A stretch of DNA of 35,957 nucleotides from Pelotomaculum sp. PtaB.Bin104 (GTDB lineage: Bacteria > Bacillota > Desulfotomaculia > Desulfotomaculales > Pelotomaculaceae). The first letter of the stretch is position 1. Each line of letters opens with the position of its first letter. The DNA is taken from positions 1 through 35,957 of the forward strand of contig MVQL01000250.1 in the NCBI GenBank assembly GCA_002067205.1, in the 5' to 3' direction. Below the pieces are notes generated by a model. That model worked only from the letters and a program-made list of their open reading frames with translations. It ran no database searches and was not told the DNA's origin. A program made the translations under genes and the position numbers. Shown here in pieces: positions 24,775 to 32,620 of the stretch.

Positions 24775-25607
24775 TTGGCGCTGGTAGAGATAAATTCTAA
24801 AGAAATGTCTATAACCACCCAGGCCAATTTATTGAGCATAAACCGCACAAGCATTTATTATGAACCAGTACCACCTTCAGAAGAAGAAATTACTATAAAA
24901 CACCGCATAGATGAAATCTATACCAAGTGGCCTTTCTACGGTTCCCGACGTATTACAGCCCAGTTGCGTAGAGATAACATGAACGTGAATCGCAAAAGGA
25001 TCCAACGTTACATGCAGGAAATGGGCATAGCGGGCCCGGCCCTAACTTAAGCAAACGCAACATAATGCACCGGATCTATCCCTACTTGCTAAGAGGGCTT
25101 ACAATTAGCTATCCAAACCATGTATGGGGAATCGACGTTACATACATTCGTCTTAAGCATGGTTGGATGTACCTTGTAGCTATCCTTGACTGGTACTCCC
25201 GCTACATCGTAAGCTGGGAGCTTGATCAAGTATCTGTTATATCAGCTGTCAAACTAGCGCTGGTTCAAGCCAAGCCGCTGATCTGGAATAGCGACCAGGG
25301 CAGCCACTTTACAAGCCCGCAATATATCCAACTCCTACAAGACGCAGGGGTTCAAATCAGCATGGATGGCAAAGGCCGTGCTACAGACAATATTTTCACA
25401 GAGCGGCTCTGGCGCTCAATCAAATATGAAGAGGTCTACCTGAACGATTACATAAGCCCAAAAGAGGCAAGACAGCGCATTGGCCAATACATCAACTTTT
25501 ATAATAATGAAAGGCCGCATCAGTCCCTTGGTTATAAAACACCGGCTGAAGTATACCGTTCAACTTGCCTGATGGAACCGGCTGTGGTCAGCACCTACGA
25601 CAACTAA
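24775..25607 (+). pseudogene. IS3 transposase OrfB, one-base frameshift
   Basis: The N-terminal half (ERLALVEINSKEMSITTQAN to GSRRITAQLRRDNM) is the HTH_21 region. The C-terminal half is the DDE integrase core: HVWGIDVTYIRLKHGWMYLV (first Asp), SDQGSHFTS (second Asp) and YINFYNNERPHQSLGY after the catalytic Glu region RLWRSIKYEEV. The halves are in different frames. A single extra G at GGG 25032-25034 turns GIAGPALT-stop into GPGPNLSKRN, the sequence expected at this point. If the base is really missing, the element cannot move by itself. Confidence 0.85.
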
Positions 25608-25688
25608 TTAAATAAATAAAGAAAGGGGGCCCCTTTGGTATCTTAAATTTAAAAAATTATTGTCTTGACAAAGGGGTCCACTGTCCAG

Positions 25689-25939
25689 GTCCCAGCAGAA
25701 ATATGGCAAGCTCGAGTTGTTGCCGACTACCGAAGATTATTCCGGATGATATGAAAAACCCTATATTAGATGACCTATGCGTATTCTATGTTGGATTAAC
25801 TCGAGCAAGAAAACAGGCATATATTTCGGCAAGTGCAGAAAGATTTAATGCACAAGGAACGCGATTCACAAATGGTAATATTTGCTGCTTAGCTTTAATT
25901 GATGGGATAAAACTTGTTGACGCAAAACAACAGCAGTAA
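25689..25939 (+). pseudogene. UvrD/Rep-like helicase, C-terminal fragment (copy 1)
   Basis: About 80 codons remain. LDDLCVFYVGLTRARKQAYI is helicase motif VI of the UvrD/PcrA superfamily 1 enzymes, with its conserved arginines (TRAR). It is followed by SASAERFNAQGTRFTNG and a short C-terminal tail ending in QQQ. Everything upstream, including Walker A and B, is cut off where the IS3 element ends. Part of this fragment (25829-25903) is repeated base for base at the window's right edge. Confidence 0.75.
25829..25903. repeat. 75-bp perfect direct repeat, copy 1
   Basis: Positions 25829-25903 and 35883-35957 are identical, 10,054 bp apart and in the same orientation. The match runs to the last base of the window, so it probably extends further. 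It encodes part of the UvrD-like helicase tail. Confidence 0.95.
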
Positions 25940-26161
25940 AACTATAACGGTTTTCTACTAAGCTTTAGAACGGTTTAATCTATGCTGTCTCCTCAACCCA
26001 TGCAAACACTAAATAAAAATTAACGTTTTCCCAATCTTTCAACGATTATCCTCTTAAAATGCACCCCCCTACAAACTTTCAACGATTACCCCTGCCAACT
26101 CCATGGAAAAATGCAGGGGTTATATCTTATCATCGCCAAAACAACCCTTCACAAATAGATA

Positions 26162-26199
26162 AAAGCCGCTCCGCTAAAACGCGGGAACGGCTTTATTAC
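26162..26199 (+). terminator. Rho-independent terminator
   Basis: AAAGCCG (26162-26168) pairs with CGGCTTT (26188-26194), extended inward by CCGC/GCGG, and is followed by ATTATT. Confidence 0.55.
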
Positions 26200-26267
26200 T
26201 GGACTTTTAAACAATATAAAAACCACCAACCGATAAAATTCGTTTTATCAATAGATGGTAGATAACC

Positions 26268-26279
26268 TGGTGGAGGCGG
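26268..26279. repeat. att-like 12-mer, copy 2
   Basis: TGGTGGAGGCGG, same orientation as copies at 17902 and 32432. It is followed by GCCGTACC, close to the CGTAAATACC after copy 1. It marks the left side of the TOTE-containing segment. Confidence 0.5.
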
Positions 26280-26400
26280 GCCGTACCGTTTCAAATCCAC
26301 AGTAGGAAAACATGCTCTAAAAAGGCTTTTTTCGAGAGTTAAACAGGATTGAGGTCATGCCTTTTCGCCAGATATCCGCCTACATTATTATTCTTTCGAA

Positions 26401-26604
26401 TCATTTCGTAATTTTATTAATGCCTAGAATTATTTCATCCAGACCCATATCATCAAGCCAATTACTTCTATCTTTTGTATAATAACCTGTACCTATGTCA
26501 TACTGCTGGATAAACCGAGCCATTCCTGCAGGCCCAAGAGATTTTGTAAGGGCTGCTAAGCCAGCTTTTCGAAGCTGACTAGGACTCATTGTTTGAATCT
26601 GCAT
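26401..26604 (-). CDS. Small conserved protein of unknown function (67 aa)
   Basis: The product starts MQIQTMSPSQLRKAGLAALT and continues KSLGPAGMARFIQQYDIGTG. The LGPxGMxRFxQQxDxGxGxYT pattern is one I associate with small uncharacterised proteins found next to toxin genes in many bacteria, so an antitoxin or accessory role is possible but unproven. AGAGAGGTAAAA precedes the start on the minus strand. It is the last gene of the minus-strand set running from the toxin gene at 27279, separated from the antitoxin by 138 bp. No catalytic motif is visible. Confidence 0.6.
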   Translation of the reverse strand: MQIQTMSPSQLRKAGLAALTKSLGPAGMARFIQQYDIGTGYYTKDRSNWLDDMGLDEIILGINKITK

Positions 26605-26742
26605 TTTATTTTACCTCTCTGAAACCATTATACCATTCAATAACCTTACCTTAAGATACCGATCCAGCTCAAGAAAAATGCAAATTCCTTCATTATAGCA
26701 AAACAAAAGGCGCAAACACAAAGTCATCAATAAAGTGGTAAT

Positions 26743-27006
26743 TTAGTTGTTTTGGATCTTTTCCTGTACCAGCCTTTCTTTAATCCACATGCGGGCGAGA
26801 GTGCCTTGCGTAAGACCCTTTTTCCTGGCAAGATTTCTTAGATGCTGGATATCGCTACGGTCCAGTCTGACAGGGAGGACATCGTTGTCTCTAACACACT
26901 CTACATTTACTTCTTCAAGCTCATTTTCAAACTCATCAAGAGAATGTTCATCCCAGAACCTTACTTCTTCTTCTTCGCTTTTAAAGTGAGGGATTTTTTT
27001 GCTCAT
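26743..27006 (-). CDS. BrnA/CopG-like antitoxin
   Basis: ATG 27006 follows AAAGGAG at nine bases; the ATG at 27015 overlaps that site and is less likely. The 87-residue product begins MSKKIPHFKSEEEEVRFWDE, the typical start of CopG/BrnA-type antitoxins. It ends in a ribbon-helix-helix-like DNA-binding part, VLPVRLDRSDIQHLRNLARK and onward. The middle is acidic, suited to covering a basic toxin. Its start codon overlaps the toxin's stop codon (ATGA), so the pair is translationally coupled. It probably neutralises the toxin and represses the common promoter, as in BrnTA systems. Confidence 0.75.
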   Translation of the reverse strand: MSKKIPHFKSEEEEVRFWDEHSLDEFENELEEVNVECVRDNDVLPVRLDRSDIQHLRNLARKKGLTQGTLARMWIKERLVQEKIQNN

Positions 27007-27279
27007 TTTCCGCATCTCCTTTCGTACCGGCGTTGTTCGGTATCGGTCATGTCACGTGCTGTAACTGGCCGCGCTAATCCGTTTTTCATATACTCAAACA
27101 CTGCAAAAATATATCTCCCAGACAGCGTTCTACTCAAAAGATAGTAACGTCCGGTTCGACCACCGTTCCCAGATTCCGGGGTTGTCATAAACCGCTTCTT
27201 CTAGTTCCTCAGGGCTAACATTATGGCGGGCAATATGGGTGATATTTGCAGAATCCCATTCCAAAGAGGTTATTTTCAT
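27003..27279 (-). CDS. BrnT-like toxin, frame broken at a C4 run
   Basis: ATG 27279 begins MKITSLEWDSANITHIARHN then VSPEELEEAVYDN, a BrnT/DUF4258-like N-terminus. Beyond it the coding signal moves one frame to RTGRYYLLSRTLSGRYIFAV and ARPVTARDMTDTEQRRYERR, the strand-rich core and the conserved SARDMT-type motif of BrnT ribonucleases. A C4 run (G4 at 27178-27181) read as C3 would join the two parts into one protein of about 91 residues. If the shift is real, the toxin is dead. It is the first gene of the pair, as usual for BrnT-BrnA. Confidence 0.75.
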
Positions 27280-27394
27280 CTAATCACACCACAGATCATT
27301 TACAAATATAATTAGCCTGATATTAATTTTACCATATATAGATCTATACTTAAATAGGTCCGGAAGAAACCAAAGGGTCTTAGGACCGTTATTT

Positions 27395-29866
27395 TTACTC
27401 CTCTTCTCCAGCTTCATATCTTATCTTTTCCTGAACTCTATAGCCAATGGCGTTATATCCTTTAAGGCGCTTCTCATACATACGCATCAGCATAGGCACA
27501 TTAACATCGACGTAATCATAAATTTGGACGATTCGCTTATGGTCATGCAACCGGTGCAATCGCCCCGCATACTGCTGTAAAGTACCGCGCCAGGAGATGG
27601 GCATAATCAGAAAAAGGGTGTCCAGCCTAGCGTCATCAAAACCTTCCCCGATATAGCGCCCGGTGGAAATAAGCACCCGTTCTTCATTATCCGGAATGCT
27701 CGCGATCTGATCTGCTATAGCTTTTCGTTGTTTTTTTCCCATGCCACCCCGTAGGGCTATGACATTCCGGGCAAAACCCTTGAGGCGTTTTGCAAAATAG
27801 TCAACATGTTCCGTTCGTTCGGTCAACATAAGGGGTGAGCGACCTGCTTCCAAAGCCAACAAGAGATCATCGAAGATTATATCATTGCGGTTTTCATCCA
27901 CAATCAAAGCCGCATAGATCTCCTGGATACCCGGATTGCTGGTTTCAGAGGACATCCCGAAGTTTGTACACCTCGGAATAATGATACATTCAAAAGGCCG
28001 GGATGCTGCCAGTTTTTTTGCGTCTACCCAAAAGCGGATAGGACCACACTGCATCATAATAATCGGGTGATGGCCGTCTTTGCGAACGGGTGTCGCGGTT
28101 AAGCCACATACATACCTGGCTCTTACTTGTTTTAGTACTTGCTCGAAACTGAAAGCGGATAGATGATGGCACTCATCAACAATAACCTGTCCATATTCGG
28201 CTACAAGATCTTTAACTCCACTCTTGCGTCTTAAGCTTTGGATGATTCCGATATCAATGATACCGGTTCGTTTATCTTTGCCGCCACCAACTTGCCCGAT
28301 GGACTTTGGCGGCACATCCAGGAAAGCAGCCAGACGCTCCTGCCACTGATCCATAAGCTGCCTGCGGTGAACTAAAACCAGTGTGTTCACTTTACGGGCA
28401 GCAATAAGCCAGGCAGCTACGACGGTCTTACCAAAGGCAGTGGTGGCAGAAAGGATACCATTCTCATTAGATAAAAGAGCTGTTGCAGCCGCTTGCTGTA
28501 AAGGATTTAGTTCTCCTTTAAAAATAACATCTATGGGGTTGCCAACAAAACGCTCGTCTTCCAGTTCCACATTAATTTTATACTCTGTCATCATTTCCAG
28601 CACTTCATCCAAGCACCCCCGGGGCAGCCCAATATACCGGGGATAATCTTCCGCACACGCAATTACCCGGGGCTTGCCGAAGGTTGGCAACCGCATTGCT
28701 TGGGCCTTATAGAATTCCGGGTTTTGAAGAGCGGCAATACGCACCAGTCGATTGATCATCGCAGGCGGTAAACTATGTTTTTCAATAAAAATCATATTAC
28801 TTTGGACAATTCTTACCTTCTCCGGGATAGGTCCTAAAATAGGTGTATCCACTATTTTCCCTGAAGGTGGCAGTATCCAGGGCTCTTCATCTTCCTGGCC
28901 ATCAATGACACTTTTACGAATACCAATAATGCTGCCCGTGCGTTTTACTTTATGAACGATGGCTTCTGCTTCCCCGGCCTCTACCTTTTTTAAAGTGGAA
29001 AGAAATAACCACTGGTCTTCGTGAGGTTTAAAATCCTGATCCAGAAACAAGCTATTGCCACTATTACGGGGAATTCTCTGCAATGGAAGGGCAATCAGAT
29101 TACCAAAGCCACCTTTGGGCATGGTATCCTGGTTGGGGAAAAAGCGGTCGTAGGAATCAAAGCCTATTTGATGTCTTCGTTCCATGGTGCGGGTCAGGAT
29201 GGTTGAGCCAAGTTTTCGAGCTAAAGAGGCCGCAACGGGACTACTGAAAAAAATCCAGATATGACCACCATTACCGGAACGGGAACGCTCCAATGCTGCA
29301 GAAATACCCATTTCTCCGCAAGTTGCGAGAAATGCGGCGGAATCTTCCTGCCAGGTTTTTTTATCGAAATCTGCGGCAATAAACCAGCAGGTTTCATCAT
29401 GCAAAAGAGGGTAAACTCCAATAGTGCGTTTACCGGCCAAGTGGTCGTGAATAACTTGGTCCGTCACCGACAATAGTTTCCGTTGCTCACACCCGGCACA
29501 TTTCACCACCGGCTTGCGACAAACCTTCCTTTTCCATTCATTAGCGCAGGCCGGGGAATAACCAAATTTGCCGTCCTTTCCCTCCCACCGGACGGGATAA
29601 ACATCTTCCCGCCCCTTAAATAAGCTGCGGAAAAAGGCAATCTTACTTTCAACAGGAGAGTTACTGGTAATTGCACCGGTCACTGCCGCAACTTGGACTC
29701 CCGGTTCAAGATTAATAGATAGTGCAAGATGTTTCTCTTTTTCAACCGGTAAGTTAAGCAACATCTTCAACCTGGCATTTTCTTCTCTCAGCCAAGCACA
29801 ATCATCTAAAGCTTTTTGAAGTTGCACTTGAAGATCTTCAAGTTGTTTAATCCTCTTTTCAGGCAT
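27395..29866 (-). CDS. TOTE-type primase-helicase (archaeo-eukaryotic primase fused to SF2 helicase)
   Basis: An 823-residue multidomain protein. Residues 1-40 form a coiled coil. Residues about 70-280 form an archaeo-eukaryotic primase domain of the TOTE conflict-system type: a zinc-binding set Cys107, Cys116, Cys123, Cys126; catalytic DxD in ADFD (166-168); His202 in SGNGGHIWIFF; and FDSYDRFFPNQD near 237-246. Residues about 450-800 form a superfamily 2 helicase: Walker A-like TTAFGKT (475-481), DECH (564-567), GLTATP (588-593) and the arginine motif QYAGRLHRLH. AGAGGTTAAC precedes ATG 29866. These proteins are predicted to act in DNA conflict with mobile elements. All catalytic residues look intact, in contrast to many neighbouring genes. 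Confidence 0.85.
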   Translation of the reverse strand: MPEKRIKQLEDLQVQLQKALDDCAWLREENARLKMLLNLPVEKEKHLALSINLEPGVQVAAVTGAITSNSPVESKIAFFRSLFKGREDVYPVRWEGKDGKFGYSPACANEWKRKVCRKPVVKCAGCEQRKLLSVTDQVIHDHLAGKRTIGVYPLLHDETCWFIAADFDKKTWQEDSAAFLATCGEMGISAALERSRSGNGGHIWIFFSSPVAASLARKLGSTILTRTMERRHQIGFDSYDRFFPNQDTMPKGGFGNLIALPLQRIPRNSGNSLFLDQDFKPHEDQWLFLSTLKKVEAGEAEAIVHKVKRTGSIIGIRKSVIDGQEDEEPWILPPSGKIVDTPILGPIPEKVRIVQSNMIFIEKHSLPPAMINRLVRIAALQNPEFYKAQAMRLPTFGKPRVIACAEDYPRYIGLPRGCLDEVLEMMTEYKINVELEDERFVGNPIDVIFKGELNPLQQAAATALLSNENGILSATTAFGKTVVAAWLIAARKVNTLVLVHRRQLMDQWQERLAAFLDVPPKSIGQVGGGKDKRTGIIDIGIIQSLRRKSGVKDLVAEYGQVIVDECHHLSAFSFEQVLKQVRARYVCGLTATPVRKDGHHPIIMMQCGPIRFWVDAKKLAASRPFECIIIPRCTNFGMSSETSNPGIQEIYAALIVDENRNDIIFDDLLLALEAGRSPLMLTERTEHVDYFAKRLKGFARNVIALRGGMGKKQRKAIADQIASIPDNEERVLISTGRYIGEGFDDARLDTLFLIMPISWRGTLQQYAGRLHRLHDHKRIVQIYDYVDVNVPMLMRMYEKRLKGYNAIGYRVQEKIRYEAGEEE

Positions 29867-30444
29867 GTTAACCTCTATTCACACTCATTAACATATTAAT
29901 AGTATATCAAAAACTCTTCATGGAAAAACATAATCATCATTAACACAACAATTTCTGGTGTTTGAGCAAGCAATTAATACTATAATCAAACCGACCTAGT
30001 GCCCACATGAATTTACCACAAACCGTAAATAAGTTAATAATTCCTCTATTGGCCTTATTAATCAGATAGGATAAACACTTTATTTTACAAAAGTAAGCCA
30101 CATTGGATATAGTAATCACCGCATATGCCTATATATAACAACCCCATCTCTTCTCCCCTATTGGGGCAGAACTTTACTAGCTCATCCTGCGGGTTAAATT
30201 AAAATCCAACCGCTGTCGCATTAAACGAATGCTGCAAAACCGTATACGACACTTGCTTATTGTCTGGAAGCCGTCTTAAAAAGCGAATAGCCCTGATTTC
30301 GTAAAGAATATGAAATTATTAACGGCCCATGTTTTTTTGTTTCTAATGAAATATTATTTTTACCAGAGGATTTAGTTATCACAAATAGAAAAATATTAAT
30401 ATACAACGAGAACGCTCTTTTCAAAAGACAAGACAGGAGTTTAA
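29867..30444. other. 578-bp divergent intergenic region
   Basis: It separates the primase-helicase gene (leftward) from the helical-repeat gene (rightward), so it should contain both promoters. It is AT-rich near both genes. A short minus-strand open stretch (about 30180-30290) has no start codon or recognisable motif. No palindrome stands out to me. Confidence 0.4.
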
Positions 30445-32169
30445 ATGCAAAACAATATTAATTTCAGAGAATTTATGAGAAAAGTAGAGAAGCAACTCAA
30501 AAATTACTCCTCGGATACTTTGCGGGAAATTATTATCACCTGGGCTAAAAAGACTCCCCAGGCCAAACGGCAGGAATTTCTGGCTATGATTATACCCCCA
30601 TCTTCCGGCAAGAAACCACCCAAGCCAGATAAAGAGTTGCTAAAGGGAATTAAGGCACTTTCGGAAAGGGTAGAAGACGGCGACTATTGTGACGGATGGG
30701 GCTGGGATAATGAACTCCGGCAGGAAAGGGACTGGGGAGACGAGAGTTGGGCCGAAGAGGTTGATGATTTTTTCTCCCAGGCCAATGATGCTTTTTTAAA
30801 TGGCCAATATGAATTGGCTAAACAAGCCTACAAAGGTCTGTTTGCGATTCTTGCGATGGGTGAAGAGTCGGGACACCTCCCCGGAAATCCAGACATTGCG
30901 GAAATGCTCACCACCGACATTGAAGAGGCGTTGCTTTGTTACTTTCGCGCCGTTTACATGACCACTTCGGCTGAAACGCGCCCGTGCAGGCTTCTTGAAT
31001 CAATTCAGGGATACTGGTATTTTGCCGGCAGCCACTTTAGCCTGCAAAAGCTCATTGACGCCGGGACCATATCCCTTCCTGATTTCCATCAATTTCTTGA
31101 CGCTCTGGTTAATTTCTTGCGGGAAAAAGGCTCTCATCATAACCTTTTACGTGAGGCTGTAAAACTGTCAGGCGGGATCACAGCCCTTGCCGAATTGGCC
31201 CGCCGGGAAGGCAAGGAGCATCCTGGAGCTTACGTGGATTGGCTTGAAGCCTTAGATGGAAAAAATGATTACCATATGATGGCTGAAGTTGCTCGGGAGG
31301 GTCTGGCTGCTGTTCCACATGATTATTCTATAAGGGCTGAAATAGCTGAAGGACTGATCAAGGCGGGAAAGTTATTGAACGACATAAGCCTGCAGTTATC
31401 CGGTTACCGGGAAGCATTTTGTTCTAGTCCAAACCTGGACTATTTCTTAAATCTTTTTTCTTTAGCGAGTCAAAATAATTGTTTTACTCAAGAAGTAGAA
31501 GCCGCGATTGCCATATTAACTTCACTGTTACAGAAAACCGGATGCCGCAATGAACAGTATTATCCCATTGACGATGAAATCAGAATGTCTTCAGTATCCT
31601 CCCCAGGTCTGCTGGTTACAATCTACATATTGACAGGCCGCTACGAACAGGCTTACCAGCTTTGTCAGAATAAAGCTGCACTGGGATGGACCTATGGAAT
31701 TAATCCAAAAGGGTTGGCTATTCCGTTTTTTTTGGTGCTACTTGCCGGAGAAATAAAACTTGCGGCTACGCCAAATCTGGAGAAACTATGGAACGAAGCT
31801 GTAGATGTAGCCTGTGATGATGGCTCAATAGACTTAAGAAAGCATTTCCAACAGGTTATGGACGACGTCTTCAATCACATCCAGCTTCCGGAAAAGGATG
31901 AAACGAAGTATTTAGAATGGTGCATTTCCGAGGCGGGGCTCAGGGTTGGCGCCATTGTGGGTGAAAAACACAGGCAAAGCTACCACAAGGCAGCAAATCT
32001 GCTTGTCGCAGTAGCTGAAGTACTGGCAAGAAGAGAGAGAAAAAAAGAAGGCGCATCCTTGTTGGGAAAATACCGTCAGAAATATCCCCGCCATCGGGCC
32101 TTCAGAGAAGAACTTGATGCTGCTTTAGCTATATCGTGTATATATAAGGGTTACATCGTTTCAAAATAA
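30445..32169 (+). CDS. Unassigned 574-residue helical-repeat (TPR-like) protein
   Basis: ATG 30445 lies six bases after AGGAG. The N-terminal 45 residues are a charged helical pair, followed by an acidic, Trp-rich segment (GDYCDGWGWDNELRQERDWG, about residues 78-97). From residue 105 onward the sequence is helix after helix in pairs, for example FFSQANDAFLNGQYELAKQA and AELARREGKEHPGAYVDWLE, resembling TPR/HEAT-like solenoids; no catalytic motif or membrane segment is visible. The last 40 residues are basic and could touch nucleic acid. It is divergent from, and shares a segment with, the primase-helicase. A scaffold or sensor for that protein is an inference from position only. Confidence 0.75.
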   Translation: MQNNINFREFMRKVEKQLKNYSSDTLREIIITWAKKTPQAKRQEFLAMIIPPSSGKKPPKPDKELLKGIKALSERVEDGDYCDGWGWDNELRQERDWGDESWAEEVDDFFSQANDAFLNGQYELAKQAYKGLFAILAMGEESGHLPGNPDIAEMLTTDIEEALLCYFRAVYMTTSAETRPCRLLESIQGYWYFAGSHFSLQKLIDAGTISLPDFHQFLDALVNFLREKGSHHNLLREAVKLSGGITALAELARREGKEHPGAYVDWLEALDGKNDYHMMAEVAREGLAAVPHDYSIRAEIAEGLIKAGKLLNDISLQLSGYREAFCSSPNLDYFLNLFSLASQNNCFTQEVEAAIAILTSLLQKTGCRNEQYYPIDDEIRMSSVSSPGLLVTIYILTGRYEQAYQLCQNKAALGWTYGINPKGLAIPFFLVLLAGEIKLAATPNLEKLWNEAVDVACDDGSIDLRKHFQQVMDDVFNHIQLPEKDETKYLEWCISEAGLRVGAIVGEKHRQSYHKAANLLVAVAEVLARRERKKEGASLLGKYRQKYPRHRAFREELDAALAISCIYKGYIVSK

Positions 32170-32431
32170 TTTGGAATGTTTTGAGAAAATATAGAGGGAT
32201 CCACTTTGCATAATAGAGCTTTACCATGGATTTTATTAAGATGAGCAGATTGTAACTCTCAGAAGGCTCGCTATCGTTGTATTTTTTCGGGTCTTTGTAT
32301 TGTAAATAATAACAAGATAAGACTAACATGGTATGCACTTAAACCAAACTATAATTAAGAAATCTTTACTACAGTAATCACAATAAAAAAGAACAAGTTT
32401 CTAGATACTCGACTTATTAACTGGTAATTTT
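32170..32431. other. AT-rich intergenic region
   Basis: Nothing identifiable is seen between the helical-repeat gene and the ssrA fragment. The minus-strand frames here cover either this AT-rich stretch or the RNA fragment and have no ribosome site. Confidence 0.4.
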
Positions 32432-32443
32432 TGGTGGAGGCGG
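32432..32443. repeat. att-like 12-mer, copy 3 (within ssrA 3' end)
   Basis: TGGTGGAGGCGG is the reverse complement of the ssrA terminus CCGCCTCCACCA. This is the copy in its natural context, and the one that explains the other two (17902, 26268). Confidence 0.6.
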
Positions 32444-32612
32444 GGGGGGGATCGAACCCACCGTCCGGAAGACCGACCACAGGAGATTCTCCGAGCGCAG
32501 GCTGTAGTTTAGATTTTACTCCGTTAATGCTGTTGAACAAGTTGGCTTGATTGGAATTTCTCTCCCCCCTAACAGGAAGGGATCGAGCTCCCTTCCTTGT
32601 CCAGCAGCAGTT
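32432..32612 (-). ncRNA. ssrA: tmRNA 3' half, displaced fragment
   Basis: On the minus strand the segment ends GGTCTTCCGGACGGTGGG-TTCGATC-CCCCCCCCGCCTCCACCA (reported in pieces), the T-arm and acceptor 3' strand of a tmRNA with encoded CCA. Upstream lie CTACAGCCTGCGCTCGGAGA and a perfect hairpin GGAAGGGA-GCTCGA-TCCCTTCC after TTAACTGCTGCTGG, which fit the pseudoknot region following the tag. The tag-coding and 5' acceptor half (GGGGxxG start, ALAA codons) is absent; beyond about 32612 the DNA is the end of a protein gene. The T-stem is also imperfect (GTGGG facing a run of eight C). The fragment is therefore non-functional and probably an integration remnant. Confidence 0.7.
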
Positions 32613-32620
32613 AAGACGTA

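Larger units (their letters stand above)
24421..25680 (+). mobile_element. IS3-family insertion sequence
   Basis: The element is about 1260 bp. Left end TGGACCCAGAAAATCGGACA and right end (reverse complement) TGGACCCCTTTGTCAAGACA share the terminal TGGACCC. It carries orfA and orfB of an IS3-type transposase. Flanking triplets (TAA left, CTG right) do not form a target duplication, so the two flanks were probably rearranged after insertion: an HTH gene is cut off on the left and a helicase gene on the right. Confidence 0.75.
25940..26400. other. Intergenic region: 13-mer pair, two hairpins, att-like 12-mer
   Basis: CTTTCAACGATTA occurs at 26036-26048 and again at 26076-26088, exactly 40 bp apart. 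ACCCCTGC near 26087 pairs with GCAGGGGT near 26113. A terminator lies at 26162-26198. TGGTGGAGGCGG occurs at 26268-26279. The plus-strand frame at 26059-26265 spans these signals and is not credible. Confidence 0.5.

Noticed and set aside
26036..26088. Start of a CRISPR array (two 13-mers 40 bp apart)
   Set aside because: Only two local copies, repeats too short, no cas genes; the third copy lies 5.3 kb away.
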